In this document: in pieces, positions 33,788-46,180 of the stretch
How positions within the stretch are numbered: the first letter of the stretch is position 1
Layout: every line of letters starts with the position of its first letter
Source: Dipylidium caninum
Lineage: Eukaryota; Platyhelminthes; Cestoda; Cyclophyllidea; Dipylidiidae
Direction: 5' to 3'
NCBI GenBank assembly: GCA_017562135.1
Contig: QEYB01001642.1
Span: 1-64,000, forward strand
DNA: 64,000 nucleotides
Translations under genes and position numbers: made by a program
Notes under the pieces: generated by a model
What the model was told of the DNA's origin: nothing
The model's database searches: none
What the model saw: only the letters and a program-made list of their open reading frames with translations

Positions 33788-36700
33788 CTAAGGTGGGAAA
33801 ACCTCGGATGATGATGTGTTCGACGCTGCACAAAAGGACGTCTTCTCTTTAAAACGCCTTCAGCGGCCAATCCAGGCATGTCGCCACCCGTCGATTCCAT
33901 TGGCCGTCTGGGTGAGCATCCCACGAGGCTGCACACATGTCATGCAAAAACCCACTTGGATTGGCAATCACATCCTCGCCCTCAGAGCGCACGTCATTGA
34001 TGCCACACCTCCCTTGGGGTTGCTTTCATCCCCGGACTAGCGCGCCGATGGAGCTTACAGAACGAAGTGAGCGCTAAAAAGCCCACCTTAAAATCATTTG
34101 TGCCTCAAACCAGAAACGCATGGGACATTCTCTTGAAATATCAGAGGAGCAGGCAATTTCCCCTATTCCGCCACCTCCCACAGAACAGTCCCTTTTCAGG
34201 GAGCACTCGAGCCTTTGATATATCTGCAAATTCTCTCTAAAGGTAGCTTTTTACTTGAGATGCACAACGTCAAGATTGCCATATTGCGACGCCAAAAATT
34301 CCCACAATTGCGTCATGCTCGACCACCCTTTTTCATTCGTGCGCACATTGCGGGTGTTTTTCCTATTTCAGCATAATGCTACCCAGCCCTCTCGTGTGGT
34401 TCCACCACGACCCTAACCTGTGTCATTTGACAGTGAAGAGCTGCCTTTGCCCTAAACATCACATCGCCCATAAAGTGGATTTTGGAGTAGAGGCAGCCAA
34501 AGCTCCCGCCATACTCCCACCAAAACCATTTGGGCCATTTTTAAACAGTCCACAGTAAGTGCTAATCTGAGGGCTTGTCAAGATGCTCGGCCATCGTGTG
34601 GCTATGGACAGATGTGATTTCGCCTGATTGGTTGATGAGCGCTTTTAAATTAAAAAGCTACCTTATTTGACGTTTTCGGATAAATTAAGGCTTTACCCTC
34701 GAAGGTACATTAGAAAACCCTTCTTATTTATACGCCGGAAAAGTCTGCCATCGTGAACCGTTTTAATAAGCATACAAGAGGAGCGCAGTGGTTTGTATCC
34801 ACGGCTATAGCGGAGCACTGCTTGTTGGACTGATGGATCAAACGCCGTGCAAACAGTTCCGTTGGATTATATATTTCAATCAGACCTCCACGAAAACAGT
34901 CTTGCCAGTTAGACTACTCCTTTGTCGAATTAATGCGCACTAGTAGGCAGAGAAGTGCTTTCAGGCCTCTGAAATGCCGGATACAATCTCGAGCGAAAGT
35001 ACGCCCACCAACCACCGTAGTGTTTGGCAATAGTGAACGGCGCTGCGACTGCTTAAGACAAGGCTTTTTTGTCCAATCCCAGTGGAGGCTGGGCTGAGGC
35101 TGTCCGAACACCTCCCACCTTATGTAAGGCCAAAGAGACGACACAACACGTGTCCCTTACTTGAGACCTCCCCACGGGCTATGGCATCCGTCATACGGGC
35201 ACCAATTCGTTTGAAATAATCCTTTTACTTATTAACGCCAGTACAGTGTTTGCTTACTCGAAGATGGCCGACGTCGTCATGGCAATTGCCAGTTTCGTCA
35301 AGGCCGTCCCTCTTACAGCCATGATTCTTCGCTCCATGGCTACCTCGACCACCGCGTACACGCGCAGACGTGACAGGGGAAGCTGCGGTGGGCAGTGGCT
35401 CTGAGGGCGTCATTAGTACCTACTGTGCTCCCGCGCCCGCAGTGGACCCTGTCGGGGAGCAAACCGCGTTCGAGTGACTTTTCATCCAATGCTCCTGTTA
35501 CCTTCTTTGCCTCAGCAATAATTATGGCATTAAAAGATTCACATGGTCTGAATGCATTCTAAACGGTAAGGCGGCACTGATGTATGCAGTGTCTGGGTAG
35601 CCGGAAACACGTGGCCGAGAAACTGTCGCCCAAGCGCGGCGTGGCCAGTGCCGAGCTGGAAAGGCAACGGCATTCGCGGCCGGATTTTTGCATTCTCTTA
35701 AGGAGATGTGCCCACACCTGTCATCATGCGTATTACAATAATAAAAAATGAGACATGAGATCGAAATTTAAAAACTTATTTTGATACCGCTGAAATCGGA
35801 TTTCTCGGGATGTGCAAACTAAGGAGAGAGGATCAACTTAAACGGCCTCTAATCATTAATGAGGAGCAGTTGAGGGCTCGCATAATCTCCTTTTTCCTCT
35901 TCCCCCAAAAACTGCCTCTCTCTCCCCCCTAATTCACGCCGTTCAGACTAAATATCTTAGCATTTGGTATGCGTTGGAGAGGAGGTAATGGTTGTCGAAT
36001 AAAAGAGACCCGGAGAAAGAGGCAACTTGCAGGAGCGCCTCCTCATCCTCACTTGGGCACGCGCCAACCCTCCTTCGCGTCTTGATGACTGGTGACTGTC
36101 GCAAAGGCCACAGTTTGTCCAACGCTCAATCCCACCTCCTCCACAAATTCACACTTCGTAACAATGACGGCTGGCTATCTGCCTCTCCGCGTCTACTGAA
36201 GTCTTCTGCGCCCGCGGAAAGGCGAGATTGTGAGGGCCCAGACGCTCGGTTGACCATTAAAGTCCTCCTGCGTCGAACTTAATAGCTGAATGTCACTTAG
36301 TCAAACGAGGCGTTGAGAGGCACGAGGAGGCACAGGCCACGCCTACAATTAGGCGCAGGCTAATGGATGATCACGCAACCTCCCTTAATTTTGTGCATGA
36401 AAGTGAGCAAAAATTTGGTGCACCGACCACTTTTATTAGTTAGGCTGAAATATTCGCCGTGATAGTTAGAACTTGGAGAAGGAGCGGTTTGGACAGATGC
36501 GAGAAATGTTGCGCCACCAGGCGATGGTGTCCCCTTCACCGGTCTAAAATTAGAAGCGGGTCTCTTATTTCAGAGTAAAGCACTTGCGATTAGCATCGTT
36601 AACATTCCTGGTCACACCCTACGATGTGACCGGGAAAGGCGTCTTCGCGGAGCAGGACAATTGCTCGTTTCACCACATTTTGTTTTATTTCAAATCGCTG

Positions 36701-36866
36701 AGAACATAGCGTTTAAGGATACATTGACAGAATTCTGCACACTCCCAGTTACTTTCAATCATTGAGGTATATTTCGACTTTTCTCACATCTGTCTCTCCG
36801 TCAGTTCTGTCAGTGTTGGTCAAGGTTGGTGAATGCAAATGCAAGAGGAGCCATTCTCACCGCAAT
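33788..36866. other. Spacer between the two symporter copies
   Basis: About 3.1 kb containing the promoter of copy B and the 3' end of copy A. A minus-strand AATAAA at 36684-36689 ends copy A. No third copy or remnant exon was recognised here, and no other gene. Confidence 0.55.
36684..36689 (-). promoter_or_regulatory. Polyadenylation signal of symporter copy A
   Basis: AATAAA on the minus strand 178 bp beyond the stop codon of copy A. Confidence 0.6.
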
Positions 36867-39800
36867 TTACTGGACTCGAAGAGGTGGCGACTGGACATCG
36901 TCCTCTTCTAACACCCCAGAGCACTCTATACGAGGAATGATGTGCTCGCGGTCCAGAGGCCGGGCCTCCTTTCGTCTGAGGCGGTACAGCCGAATGCACT
37001 CCCAGACGGCCGGCACAACAAAAGTGACGACCGCAGAACTCACCAGCACAACTAATATTAGGCAGACCTGAAGACAGAAAGCGAACAAGTGAATATGACC
37101 TTATAAATAAAAGAACTACACCTTCACACTTCCACTATCGACGTCTTGCATGCTCCCCTAACTGCAAAGGCCGCGGTTTGCCCTAGGAAAGGCAACATTT
37201 CAAGGGAGGGGAGGATGGAGCTATTTGTGCGTGAGAGGTAGGCGTGTCAAATCCACACCGTAAATATACTTTGTTACCACCTCGCCTTCCCAAACACCCT
37301 AAGCGCCACTAGGAGGAGCGCCTGCTTCCACATCATCCATCGCACGAGATGCGCTTCCTGCGCTGGTCGCTTGGCGCAGAAGCTCGCGTGATCACCCGGC
37401 GGCAGCTTCTGTAAGTCTGTCGGCAGCATGTTTATTGAAAGTAGCCACTGTTCGGCATAGAGATGGATTTATTTCCAATGACCGGCTACGCCTACCCCTG
37501 AGGGTTGTAAAAGGTGACTACGGGCGTCTTTCCTACTTACCCACAGTTTGAATGCAGCAGCATCCAAGACTTCAAAGACGGCACAAAAGGTGCCAGGAAT
37601 CAGGAAGATATACATCACGAGAAACAAAACAGGACCCCCGAGCGCGAAATACCAGGAACGTCGAAAAGCCCTCCGTATATTTGCGGGCTCTGGCCGGCTG
37701 TAACTCTCTCTGTCGAAGTCATCGAGGGCGAATGACCTGCAGAAAGCGTGAGGATGAGGCAGCTGCTGAGAGGTGGAGAGTAAGTGCGGGGCGAGTGGAT
37801 GTTTTATGCACGCTGAACCGAGAGCCACCGAAAGTGTCTGCCAACCACGTGGCAGTCGCACTGCGTCACTGCCTCTCCAGGAGATCTTAGCACGCAAGGG
37901 GTTCGGTGGAATAAGTGCGGTGACTCTTTCACCCTCATTTTCCAGCGCCTTATCACTAAGTGGACCTAAAATCTTCTGCTTAAATATTTCATGTTTGACA
38001 CTGTTTGACAAAGACACTGACCCGAACTCCAAAAGTCAGCTGTTACAATGTCCTTAGCTTGACTTTGGTGCCAAGCGGTTAATCCGCTGCAGGACGCAGG
38101 GCACCACTCAGTCTACCTGGCATTCGAGAGGCCATGGGGAGACCTTGTCAAGACAACTATTTCGGTGTCATTATGCCAGCAGTGAAGAGTTTGCTCGCCA
38201 CATTCAAATAAACTCAGGCGAACAGGAAAGTCCTCCTTGCTACCAGACTACAGCATGACGAAACGCTTACTCGGCATACTCACACGCCCATGGACTCAGC
38301 GGGTCGTCCATTTCGTAGATACGCTGCCAGGAGCGGCAATCGAAGCTGCCTTTGGCTTTATGTTGAAGTCTTTCGCGAAGAATTTCGAAGGCCACCACCA
38401 GAGCAGGGAAGAGGAACCCCGTGGTGAGTGCGAGCGAAAACAAGACAATGTCTGTGATCTCGGGATCTGAAATGAGGAAATGCGGACTACTGCAAGCTGA
38501 GCCGTCACATGTCATACATGTCTAGCATTTACAGAGGGCCCGGGGCAATCTTAGTTCAAGCAAACGGTGTTGCACCGAGGGAAAAGCACTGGCGCTGGAC
38601 GTAGTTGCCAAATTTATGATTTTAAGTTAGAAAGGGGAAAGGGAACTTTATTTTCATGTGCTCAGTCCAACCCGCAAGTGGTTGTTTTAGTGTCCGGCAA
38701 GCTGATCCACAGGTTGGTCAAGCACAAGCCCACAGACCAGCCAGCCGGCTGGTCGGCCTCCCACATTGAGTGACCTTTCATTAGGGCGAGACTCGGGCTC
38801 ACCGATTCCAATGTTGACATGCAAGGCGCTGAGAGTGGTCATCACGACCCACAGAACACCGACCACGGCGGTGCTCGAGGCGGTCCCCACCACCACGCCC
38901 GTCGAAGGTCATGCGAGTCCAAAAAAGGGCGTACATGAGACTGCCCAGAGTGCCCGCCACCATCGAGCCGATGCCCACATTCAGTGTCAATGCATCCACC
39001 TGAATCCGTGTAGAATCGGAAGCACTGCGGTTAACTATCAGCTACGAAGCTGATTAAAGGCACAGGTCCCTCGCTAATGAAATGCAAACAAAGCAGTAGC
39101 TACATTTGCAAAAGGGCCAAACAGTGAAGAACATTTGTGCTTGTGGCCGCGATTCATTATTACTATTATTATTATTATTATTGTTATGAAATAGATGGAA
39201 TGACGTTTCGAATGCCTACGTTCAAACATGACATTCTGTAAATTTGGGCTTCAGGCAACAATCGCAGCTTTCTATCCCAACTCACGCCAGGGAAGTTGAA
39301 AAGCAGGCCAATCGGGAGGACAATGGAGAGGATGACGAGAATTGACGTGCGTCTCACAGTCTCCAAGTGTTTCTTGTAGGCCATGTACTCAGAGTGTATT
39401 TTGCACTGGTACGGTGGCTTAACAGGGCCTTTGGCAGCCTGACGGTTCCTTCGGGGAGAGAGTCGCATCTCCACAGGTCAAAATTGAGGCTCAATGAGGG
39501 GAATAAATGCTCCTGCCTACCTCCGCTGCGTTAGAACTTACTGCCGCATCGAAATCGCATATTGTAGTCCTTACTTATGTAATACAATTTTCGCGTGCGC
39601 GGGTGAAATAAGCTGAGAACGGGGTGCTATGCTTTGGACTAAGTGACAAGGCGGAGATTTGGGCAGGAGGCGGTCAGCAAAAGAGGGTTTGGCCTCACCT
39701 CCGGTCGGTCTGGCACTGGGTGCAGCAGGCGACAGGCACGCAGTCACAGCTGTCCTTCGGCCGGCAAATGGGCTCCCGACTTTTGCCGCACAACAGACAG

Positions 39801-42800
39801 CAGTTGACGTCGAAGCACACTCGAAACGGCTGCACCACGAAATCGGCTTTATTTAGTATCTCAATCAAAAATTAAGACTTATCGAATGTCGGCGCAGGGA
39901 CACGTAAGTGTGGGGCCGGTTTTGGCGGGTCTGCTTGCGAGACTGGCGTCGACTTACCTTCACGTGAATGGCATAGATGTCGTAGGTGAGGATAGAACTG
40001 ATAGAGAAGAGCTGAAACACGGCGATATTTACCATAATAAGGGCATATATTGCAAAAAGCACCAACAGACCGCTTCGGCCGAAGAGGGCTTTTGCAACAG
40101 TCACGGAAGGTTGGGCTGAAAGAGTGCAGAGAGTCTTCGGTAAGGCGAAAGAATGAATGAAAGAATGACTGATTGCCTTAATTGCCCACCTCTACGCCAA
40201 TTAATTGTAAAACCAGGCTGAAACGACAAGGTTTAGGCGGCAGAGACTCTCGGCCTCTTCTCTGCAGCCTCCACGGCTAACAGTTACTTGAGGTGAAGCA
40301 GTGCTCGGGGCTTGCAGCCCACCATGTCGCCCAAAAGGGGTTTTACGGGGCAGGACGAGCCAAGGGAGGCCTCCACTGCGCCCCGGTCCTCCCTGCTGCT
40401 CTCTTAGTCTGTACACAGCACTGTCTAATTGATTAAAAGGGGTTTGCCCACGCAGGTCATTTTTATTTTACTGACGACCGATAAGGCAAAGTCGCTTCAT
40501 TACCCATTAAAAAATTATTGCTGGTACAGGAAGGGAATGCGGGAGGGAATGCTTCAAGGTGAATTAAATGAATGCGTAGGCGCATTTGGACTCAACATGC
40601 TCAACGTGTAGGCCGTGCAGTGGCTCAGACAAAAGGCAGCAGGATCTGTTTGAAGACTGCGTCCAGCAGCCACAACTCTCCTCATCGTAATCGCATCGAG
40701 GTTTGCGCGAAACGCGACCACTGCCAGGAGACGAGACACCATCTCCAACTGCTGACCGCCAAACCGCCTCGAGGGCGCACTGGGGGGAGGGGGGGGGGCT
40801 GCGACTCACCGTCGACCGCGTCTGCGGACATGTTGATCAGTGAACTCCGTGGCGTCAGCGCGACAAAGCCGGTGCTACAGGCCGTGGCGAAGGCGTAGGG
40901 CAGAGTCATCCAAAGCATGGAGGACACGATGATCCCGACGCTTTCTTCTCCCGGTGCAGTATAGCAACAGGACTGCCACGTCGCCTGATCCATGAAAGTC
41001 GGTGAAAGCCCGTCTTTGTAAAATAGATTAATAGGCCACTGAGGCAACCAGTAGACCCGCAAAACTAGTTGTGTGTGCTTGTCAAGGACAGGCACAGAAA
41101 ACCTCCAAAGTGGTGGTACCCCTCCCTCCAGAGGGTCGTCATTACTTACTGAAGAACTTTTTGGCTGCCAAGATCAAGGCGTACCAGTTGCGAAATGACA
41201 TTCGGTTGACTGTCCCGGTGTAAAGGTCGTTCTCCATCACATTAGCCTCATATATTTTACTGACTGAGCCTGTAAAAAAGAAAGCCTGTGTCCACTTACG
41301 CTATGGACCCACAAATTGAGCCACATCACAAACAGGCATGCATTATTGGCCACACTTGGGAGGGGACAGGGTCCAGCCCACTAACGGGAGGACAATATGT
41401 CAAAATACCAAGAAGTGTCCGATGGCATCAAGTCACATAAGCACTCATTTGGTCGGGGAGACGATCAAAAGAGAGCGGAAGATTATTACCTAGGTGGGGA
41501 TTGCTGCTGAGGAAGTAGACGCCGACGAAGAAGGCCATGGAGCAGGCTATGAGGAATCCAGTGCCAACACAACACACAGGGAATATTTGTCTCAACTTTG
41601 TGCTGCTGACGCATATTCCCGCGATGCTTATGGTGACGATCCATAGCAGGTCGAAGGTTATTTCGGTGGAAACGCTCGAGAAAATCCTGTTCCCATCTTA
41701 ACGGGGAAAAGTATCAAGGAAAAACCAGTCTCTTTCACGAGGACCTCTGTCGTCATTAGTTGTCCACGCTGCTGACAAGAATCAGCTGAAAAACAGCGCG
41801 ATGGGACTTGCGCCTGCTTGTAAGCCCTATAACCTACCGTGAAACTGCCTCCTCAGGTTGGAAACCACGAAACAGGCGTCTTTGTTTAGTCTCTGTTTAC
41901 GTGCGACTGAGAAAGATGCATTCTACCGTGCGCTGGATACATTTGATTTTAAATTTTAGAACTACTCTTCTTATTTGCTTCGCGGCATTGTGCGTGTTTG
42001 CATCAAAACAAAACGCTGTTTACGTCCACTTTTCTTGTATGAGTTCAAATTGAATTACAGCGCACTTCAACAAGCTCCAGGCTGACAACGAGGAATAAGT
42101 GAGGACGACAACTGCGGAATCCGATCCACACAGGCGGAACGTTTCGTGAACTTGGGTCTAAACTAGGAAGCAGGCATCCCCACGGAAGCGCAAAGACATT
42201 TGCTTACAATAAATGGAAAGGCGAACAAGGTGGACTCGTATGTGCCCGCGGGCGATCGGGTGACCGCAGGAGAGAGCAGGTGCGCATCTCCGCTCTCCCC
42301 TCCGCAGTGCTCAACTGCCGTCGTTTTTACGCCACACCAACGCTCGCGATGAAAAGTTGATTTGGTATGATAATCAAAAAGGATCGAGCAAATGGGTAGG
42401 TTAGAATACACCCCCCCGCCCCCGCTGCCCCAGGACACACCCCTAAGCCGAAATTTTACCAAAACACAATTATGGCCATCATGAGGCGGAAGGCCCAGTC
42501 GATGGAGGGAGCATCCATCATTCCTTCCTTTCCACCACCATAACAGCGGCGGAGTCCTCCTGCTGCCGTGCATTGAATTTATGTCTTGCAGGAGGAGAAA
42601 CTCGTGAAGGAAAAACAATCAGCATTGCTCAGTCGGGAACGACAAAGTAACTAACTTCCCTACACAATAAAAACGCGTACCAAATCCTCCATTTTCGTTC
42701 GATATTCCTCCGCCTAACAGGTTATTACCTTATCCGTAATTAGGGGTTTTTTCCTAGGAGGAAGGAGTTCAACAGCCACAATGATATGACAAAAGGCCTT

Positions 42801-44755
42801 GAAACATTTTTCAACTCGAAAATAATGCTTTTCGCATAGATTTCTATGGCTTGCAGAAGGTCGTAGATGCCAATGGAAATAATTTCGCTTGGAGATAACA
42901 TATACGGTGAGAAATTGTGCTTTTTGTTTTCTACTAATATTTAACGCCCGCTTCATAGTTTCCAGCCTTACACTTACATACGAGGGCCCTTGCATCCCCC
43001 CCAACGCCGCAACTGCTTCGGTGGATGTTGGACAGTTAGACGGGGTTTACATCCTAAATCCCTGTCCCGTGCCAAGTTCAGAGGCCTCCTTGGTAACGTT
43101 GATCAGCTTCAAAAACGGCTGTTTGGCTCGTGTCCTTGCTTAGGAAAACTTTGTCAGAAAGGGAAGTGCACCGCTCAATCTGGTCGACAAGAGCTACATG
43201 GTCTCGAGTCTGGAATGGCTGCTAGAACCGCCAACTTGTGTCAGTGCGGTGGTCTGATCCAAGTCACCCACTTCAATCAAAATTAATTTCAGGGGAGAGA
43301 AGAGGGAGAAGGCCCTCTCTGTCAGTGGAGTGACAGAGCAGTGAATGACTCGCCTCCAACTGGGCGTCGGTCAGGTAAGCTCGAGTAAGACGGAAAAGGT
43401 AGAAACGTACTTTCGATGATTCCTGTGACGATGGAGAGGTTATTGAGGAGGGCGAAGGTGCACAGCATGAGGTGGGCGGTGCGACCGAAGCGGCCGTAGA
43501 CGATGTGCAAGAAGGTGCGTGCCCCGGGCGCGACCATGCGGCAGCGCACCAGCGGAATCGTGAACAACACCGTGGGCATGATAGCCGCAAAGGCGTACCA
43601 CCCGGGGCCGGATATGCCCAGCTGAAGTGTCATCGGCATAAAGTTATTTTCGCATGTTCCCCTCTCATTAACGAAAAGTCCCTGCTCCTGAACCAGTCTC
43701 GGCTCCTGTCACCTTCGCTGCATGCAGAAGACCTTAAGTCTATTTAATCACACTGGATCTGCCATCGAAGTGAGTAGACGTAAAATTCACTCCAAATAAT
43801 GTAATGTCCATCGTGCCGGAGAAGCCGAGGGGTGCTCAGGGGCTCCCCCCAACTCGGCCCTGGCCCCCCCTTTGAGGTGACACAACTGAAACGGTACTGT
43901 TTATGCATGAGTATAGATGATTTTTAGAGGGAACCCAACAGCTTCGCCTGTGTGGCGGGTTCATTCAACTGAGAGATGCATTTTGAATAAAAAATTCGAG
44001 TAGTGTGGAGACGTGGCAGTGAATGTCCTCTAGTGGTTAAAAACTCCTCTTAAAATGACACTTTGGAGACAAATATGCGCCGCTGTCGCAGCGGAGTCCT
44101 ACTAAGCCGAGTGACGCCGACTGACATGCGCTTGGAAGAAATAAGACAGTTTTCTATGTAAACACGGTACTTACAAGCATTCCGAAAGCCGTGCTTTGAG
44201 ACAGAGTGGACACCCAAACGGACTGCGCCAGAAAGCCGCAAATGAAAAAATCTAAACGCAACTTTGGCCCCGACTTTGGTACAGTTTGCGCTACCTAAAG
44301 GGCATTAGCACAGTCACTCAGATGGTGAACAACTTGTAAGGGCAATTGGCAAGCGTGTCAGGAACCGTGTCCTCTTCCTGCCCTACTTCCTACAAACATG
44401 AATCCCTTAGAGGCGGTGTCTTATGCATCTCAGGGGTTGATGAGCTCAAGACTTCGTCCCGCAAGCACACCTGCCTTGTGACAGAGTCTGCAAACGGATG
44501 CTCGTTAGGGGGTAAACTTTCACCTCACGTGCAGGCTCTAGAGGCAACGTGGGTGAGTCGAGGTGGCCGGTTAAGCGGAAACGCAGTGCTCACCTTGGCC
44601 CTCACAAACTTCTCGTAGCCCACTGTCCACAAGTAGCTGAGAGTCATGACGACCGGGTAGCCCATGAAGAACAGCAGTCCCTCCACCTTGGTAGCCCCTT
44701 CGAATGCAGACGTTCCCTCGACCATTTTGTGTTGTTTAAGTAAACCCAACTTCAT
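36867..44755 (-). CDS. DUR3-like sodium/solute symporter, copy A
   Basis: Upstream paralogue of copy B, same family and predicted topology. Thirteen exons: 44755-44594, 44294-44175, 43621-43411, 41696-41490, 41269-41150, 41013-40810, 40115-39958, 39829-39699, 39448-39286, 38999-38803, 38466-38271, 37736-37541, 37067-36867; about 754 residues. Every intron lies at the same place and phase as in copy B (0,0,1,1,1,1,0,2,0,1,2,0). Exons 2, 3, 4 and 7 have the same length in both. Family blocks: GISGPGWYAFAA and APGARTFLHIVYGRFGRTAHL (exon 3), FMDQATW (exon 6), LTYDIYAI (exon 7). Exon 8 (about residues 395-438) is the cysteine-rich insert, with ten cysteines. Exon 3 is 28/71 identical to copy B. 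Exon 10 has one extra base (CCC run at 38898-38900 on the plus strand) that breaks the frame in the middle of a conserved membrane segment; both sides read well, so error is likelier than inactivation. Confidence 0.88.
39157..39184. repeat. (ATT)n microsatellite in intron of copy A
   Basis: About nine ATT units, lightly interrupted, in the intron between exons 9 and 10 of symporter copy A. Confidence 0.9.
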
Positions 44756-46180
44756 AAATGAGGCCGAGAGGGGCAGCTTTTAACTAATGTCTTGTCGTCC
44801 CTTCCGATTGGTCGACAATTCTTCTGTCCCTGAGGGGTTAGGGTGGGACGCAGACAAAAAATTGCCCGTCTCTAGCAACTCATTACGCCTGAACTGACGC
44901 GTCTCCACGTAGGCGATTTTGAAGGGAGACAAATTTATTGTCTCGGCTGCTCAGTATTTGACCATCACGGAGACTCATCAAACGGGACAGGGTTGTCTTG
45001 GAAGAAATAATGACAGTGGATACCTGAAACTCAAACTGTTGTCGGAATTTGCTAAGAAATTAAGTTATACGCATATGCGATACGCATGAGTGTGTCCACT
45101 CCGTCTTCACGCGGCTCGTATGTCAAATAGACTTTAACCTCACTGAACAGTGCGGGTCCACTTTCATGCGGTTTAACGCGGGTTGTCCTCTGACGAGTCA
45201 ATGGATGCATGTCACTGAAAAAAGGGGCAGACATTTCCTCAAAGCCTTGAAGTTACCAGAAGCCCCTCAGGCGCTCGGGGTGGCCAACTTGTCCTGCTCT
45301 CTTGGGCGGCCGTGAACGTTGTCCAAGCGTCCTCCCACACATTTAATCATCCAAAATTGACTTCAGGCCCGTGTACCGAACGAATAGCCCATTTTCACCG
45401 CGTAAACACGAGGTAGACGTCTAAGTAGTACAGGTCACAACGCCTCATGATTAGTCATGCGAAACGGCGCTAAGTCATTGCGGGCCCACGAAACTCTGCC
45501 AATGATTACACGCAGGATAATGGTGAGATGGGAGACCCCAGCGTTCCTGAGGAAAGGCTAATTTGGCAAGACGCATGCAAACGGCTTTGAATGACTGTCT
45601 AAGAGGAGAAGACAGGGGGCGAGCTGCAGGCAGGCGGGGCACTAGTCTGTTGTGTTGAAGGAGTCCAATAATTTGTCGGCTTTCCAACTAGGCCGGCGAG
45701 GCTGGTGGCCGAACAGCGTTTCGGTCTAAAGCGGTCATTTGCAGTAGCATGCGCACAAGAGACGCCTCACAGGCCCGCATCGGGTATTGCCGCCACTCCA
45801 CTCCTCCCACGCGTAGGCGGGCGGGCTTCGCGGCTCGCTCCATTCCGGGCCGTGCCGGCCTCGTGTTGACTCGCCCGCCCATCGATCTTCGAGGGCCGCG
45901 GTTGTATGCACGCATGCATACGACCGCGCGCCCATACATCCTGGCCACGCTGCCATTGGTCGTTGGCCCGGGACCAATCACCTCGGAGCATTACTCATGC
46001 ACATTTACTACAATAGCGCATGCAAACCTGGTGTCCCACAAAGTGACCCGAAAATCAGCTATTGTTGCCTGTTCGTGTGGGCATACACACGCGCCTCCGT
46101 CAGTTGCTACTCCCCCACTCGCTAGCTCAATGTCAGATGGCGTCGACGCAGAATAATACTGAACTCATTCTCTCCTCCAG
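44756..46180. other. Divergent spacer upstream of symporter copy A and the HMG-box gene
   Basis: No gene recognised. It should contain the promoter of copy A and the missing 5' part of the HMG-box gene. The open frame at 45749-46156 (+) is arginine/proline-rich and resembles nothing known. Confidence 0.45.

Noticed and set aside
44525..44755. Membrane-helix frame as a separate small gene
   Set aside because: It is the first exon of symporter copy A; it ends in a GTGAGC donor in phase 0 and matches exon 1 of copy B.
45749..46156. Plus-strand open frame of 135 codons as the missing first exon of the HMG-box gene
   Set aside because: Its frame stops before the exon at 46181, no donor joins it in the required phase, and the translation is not family-like.
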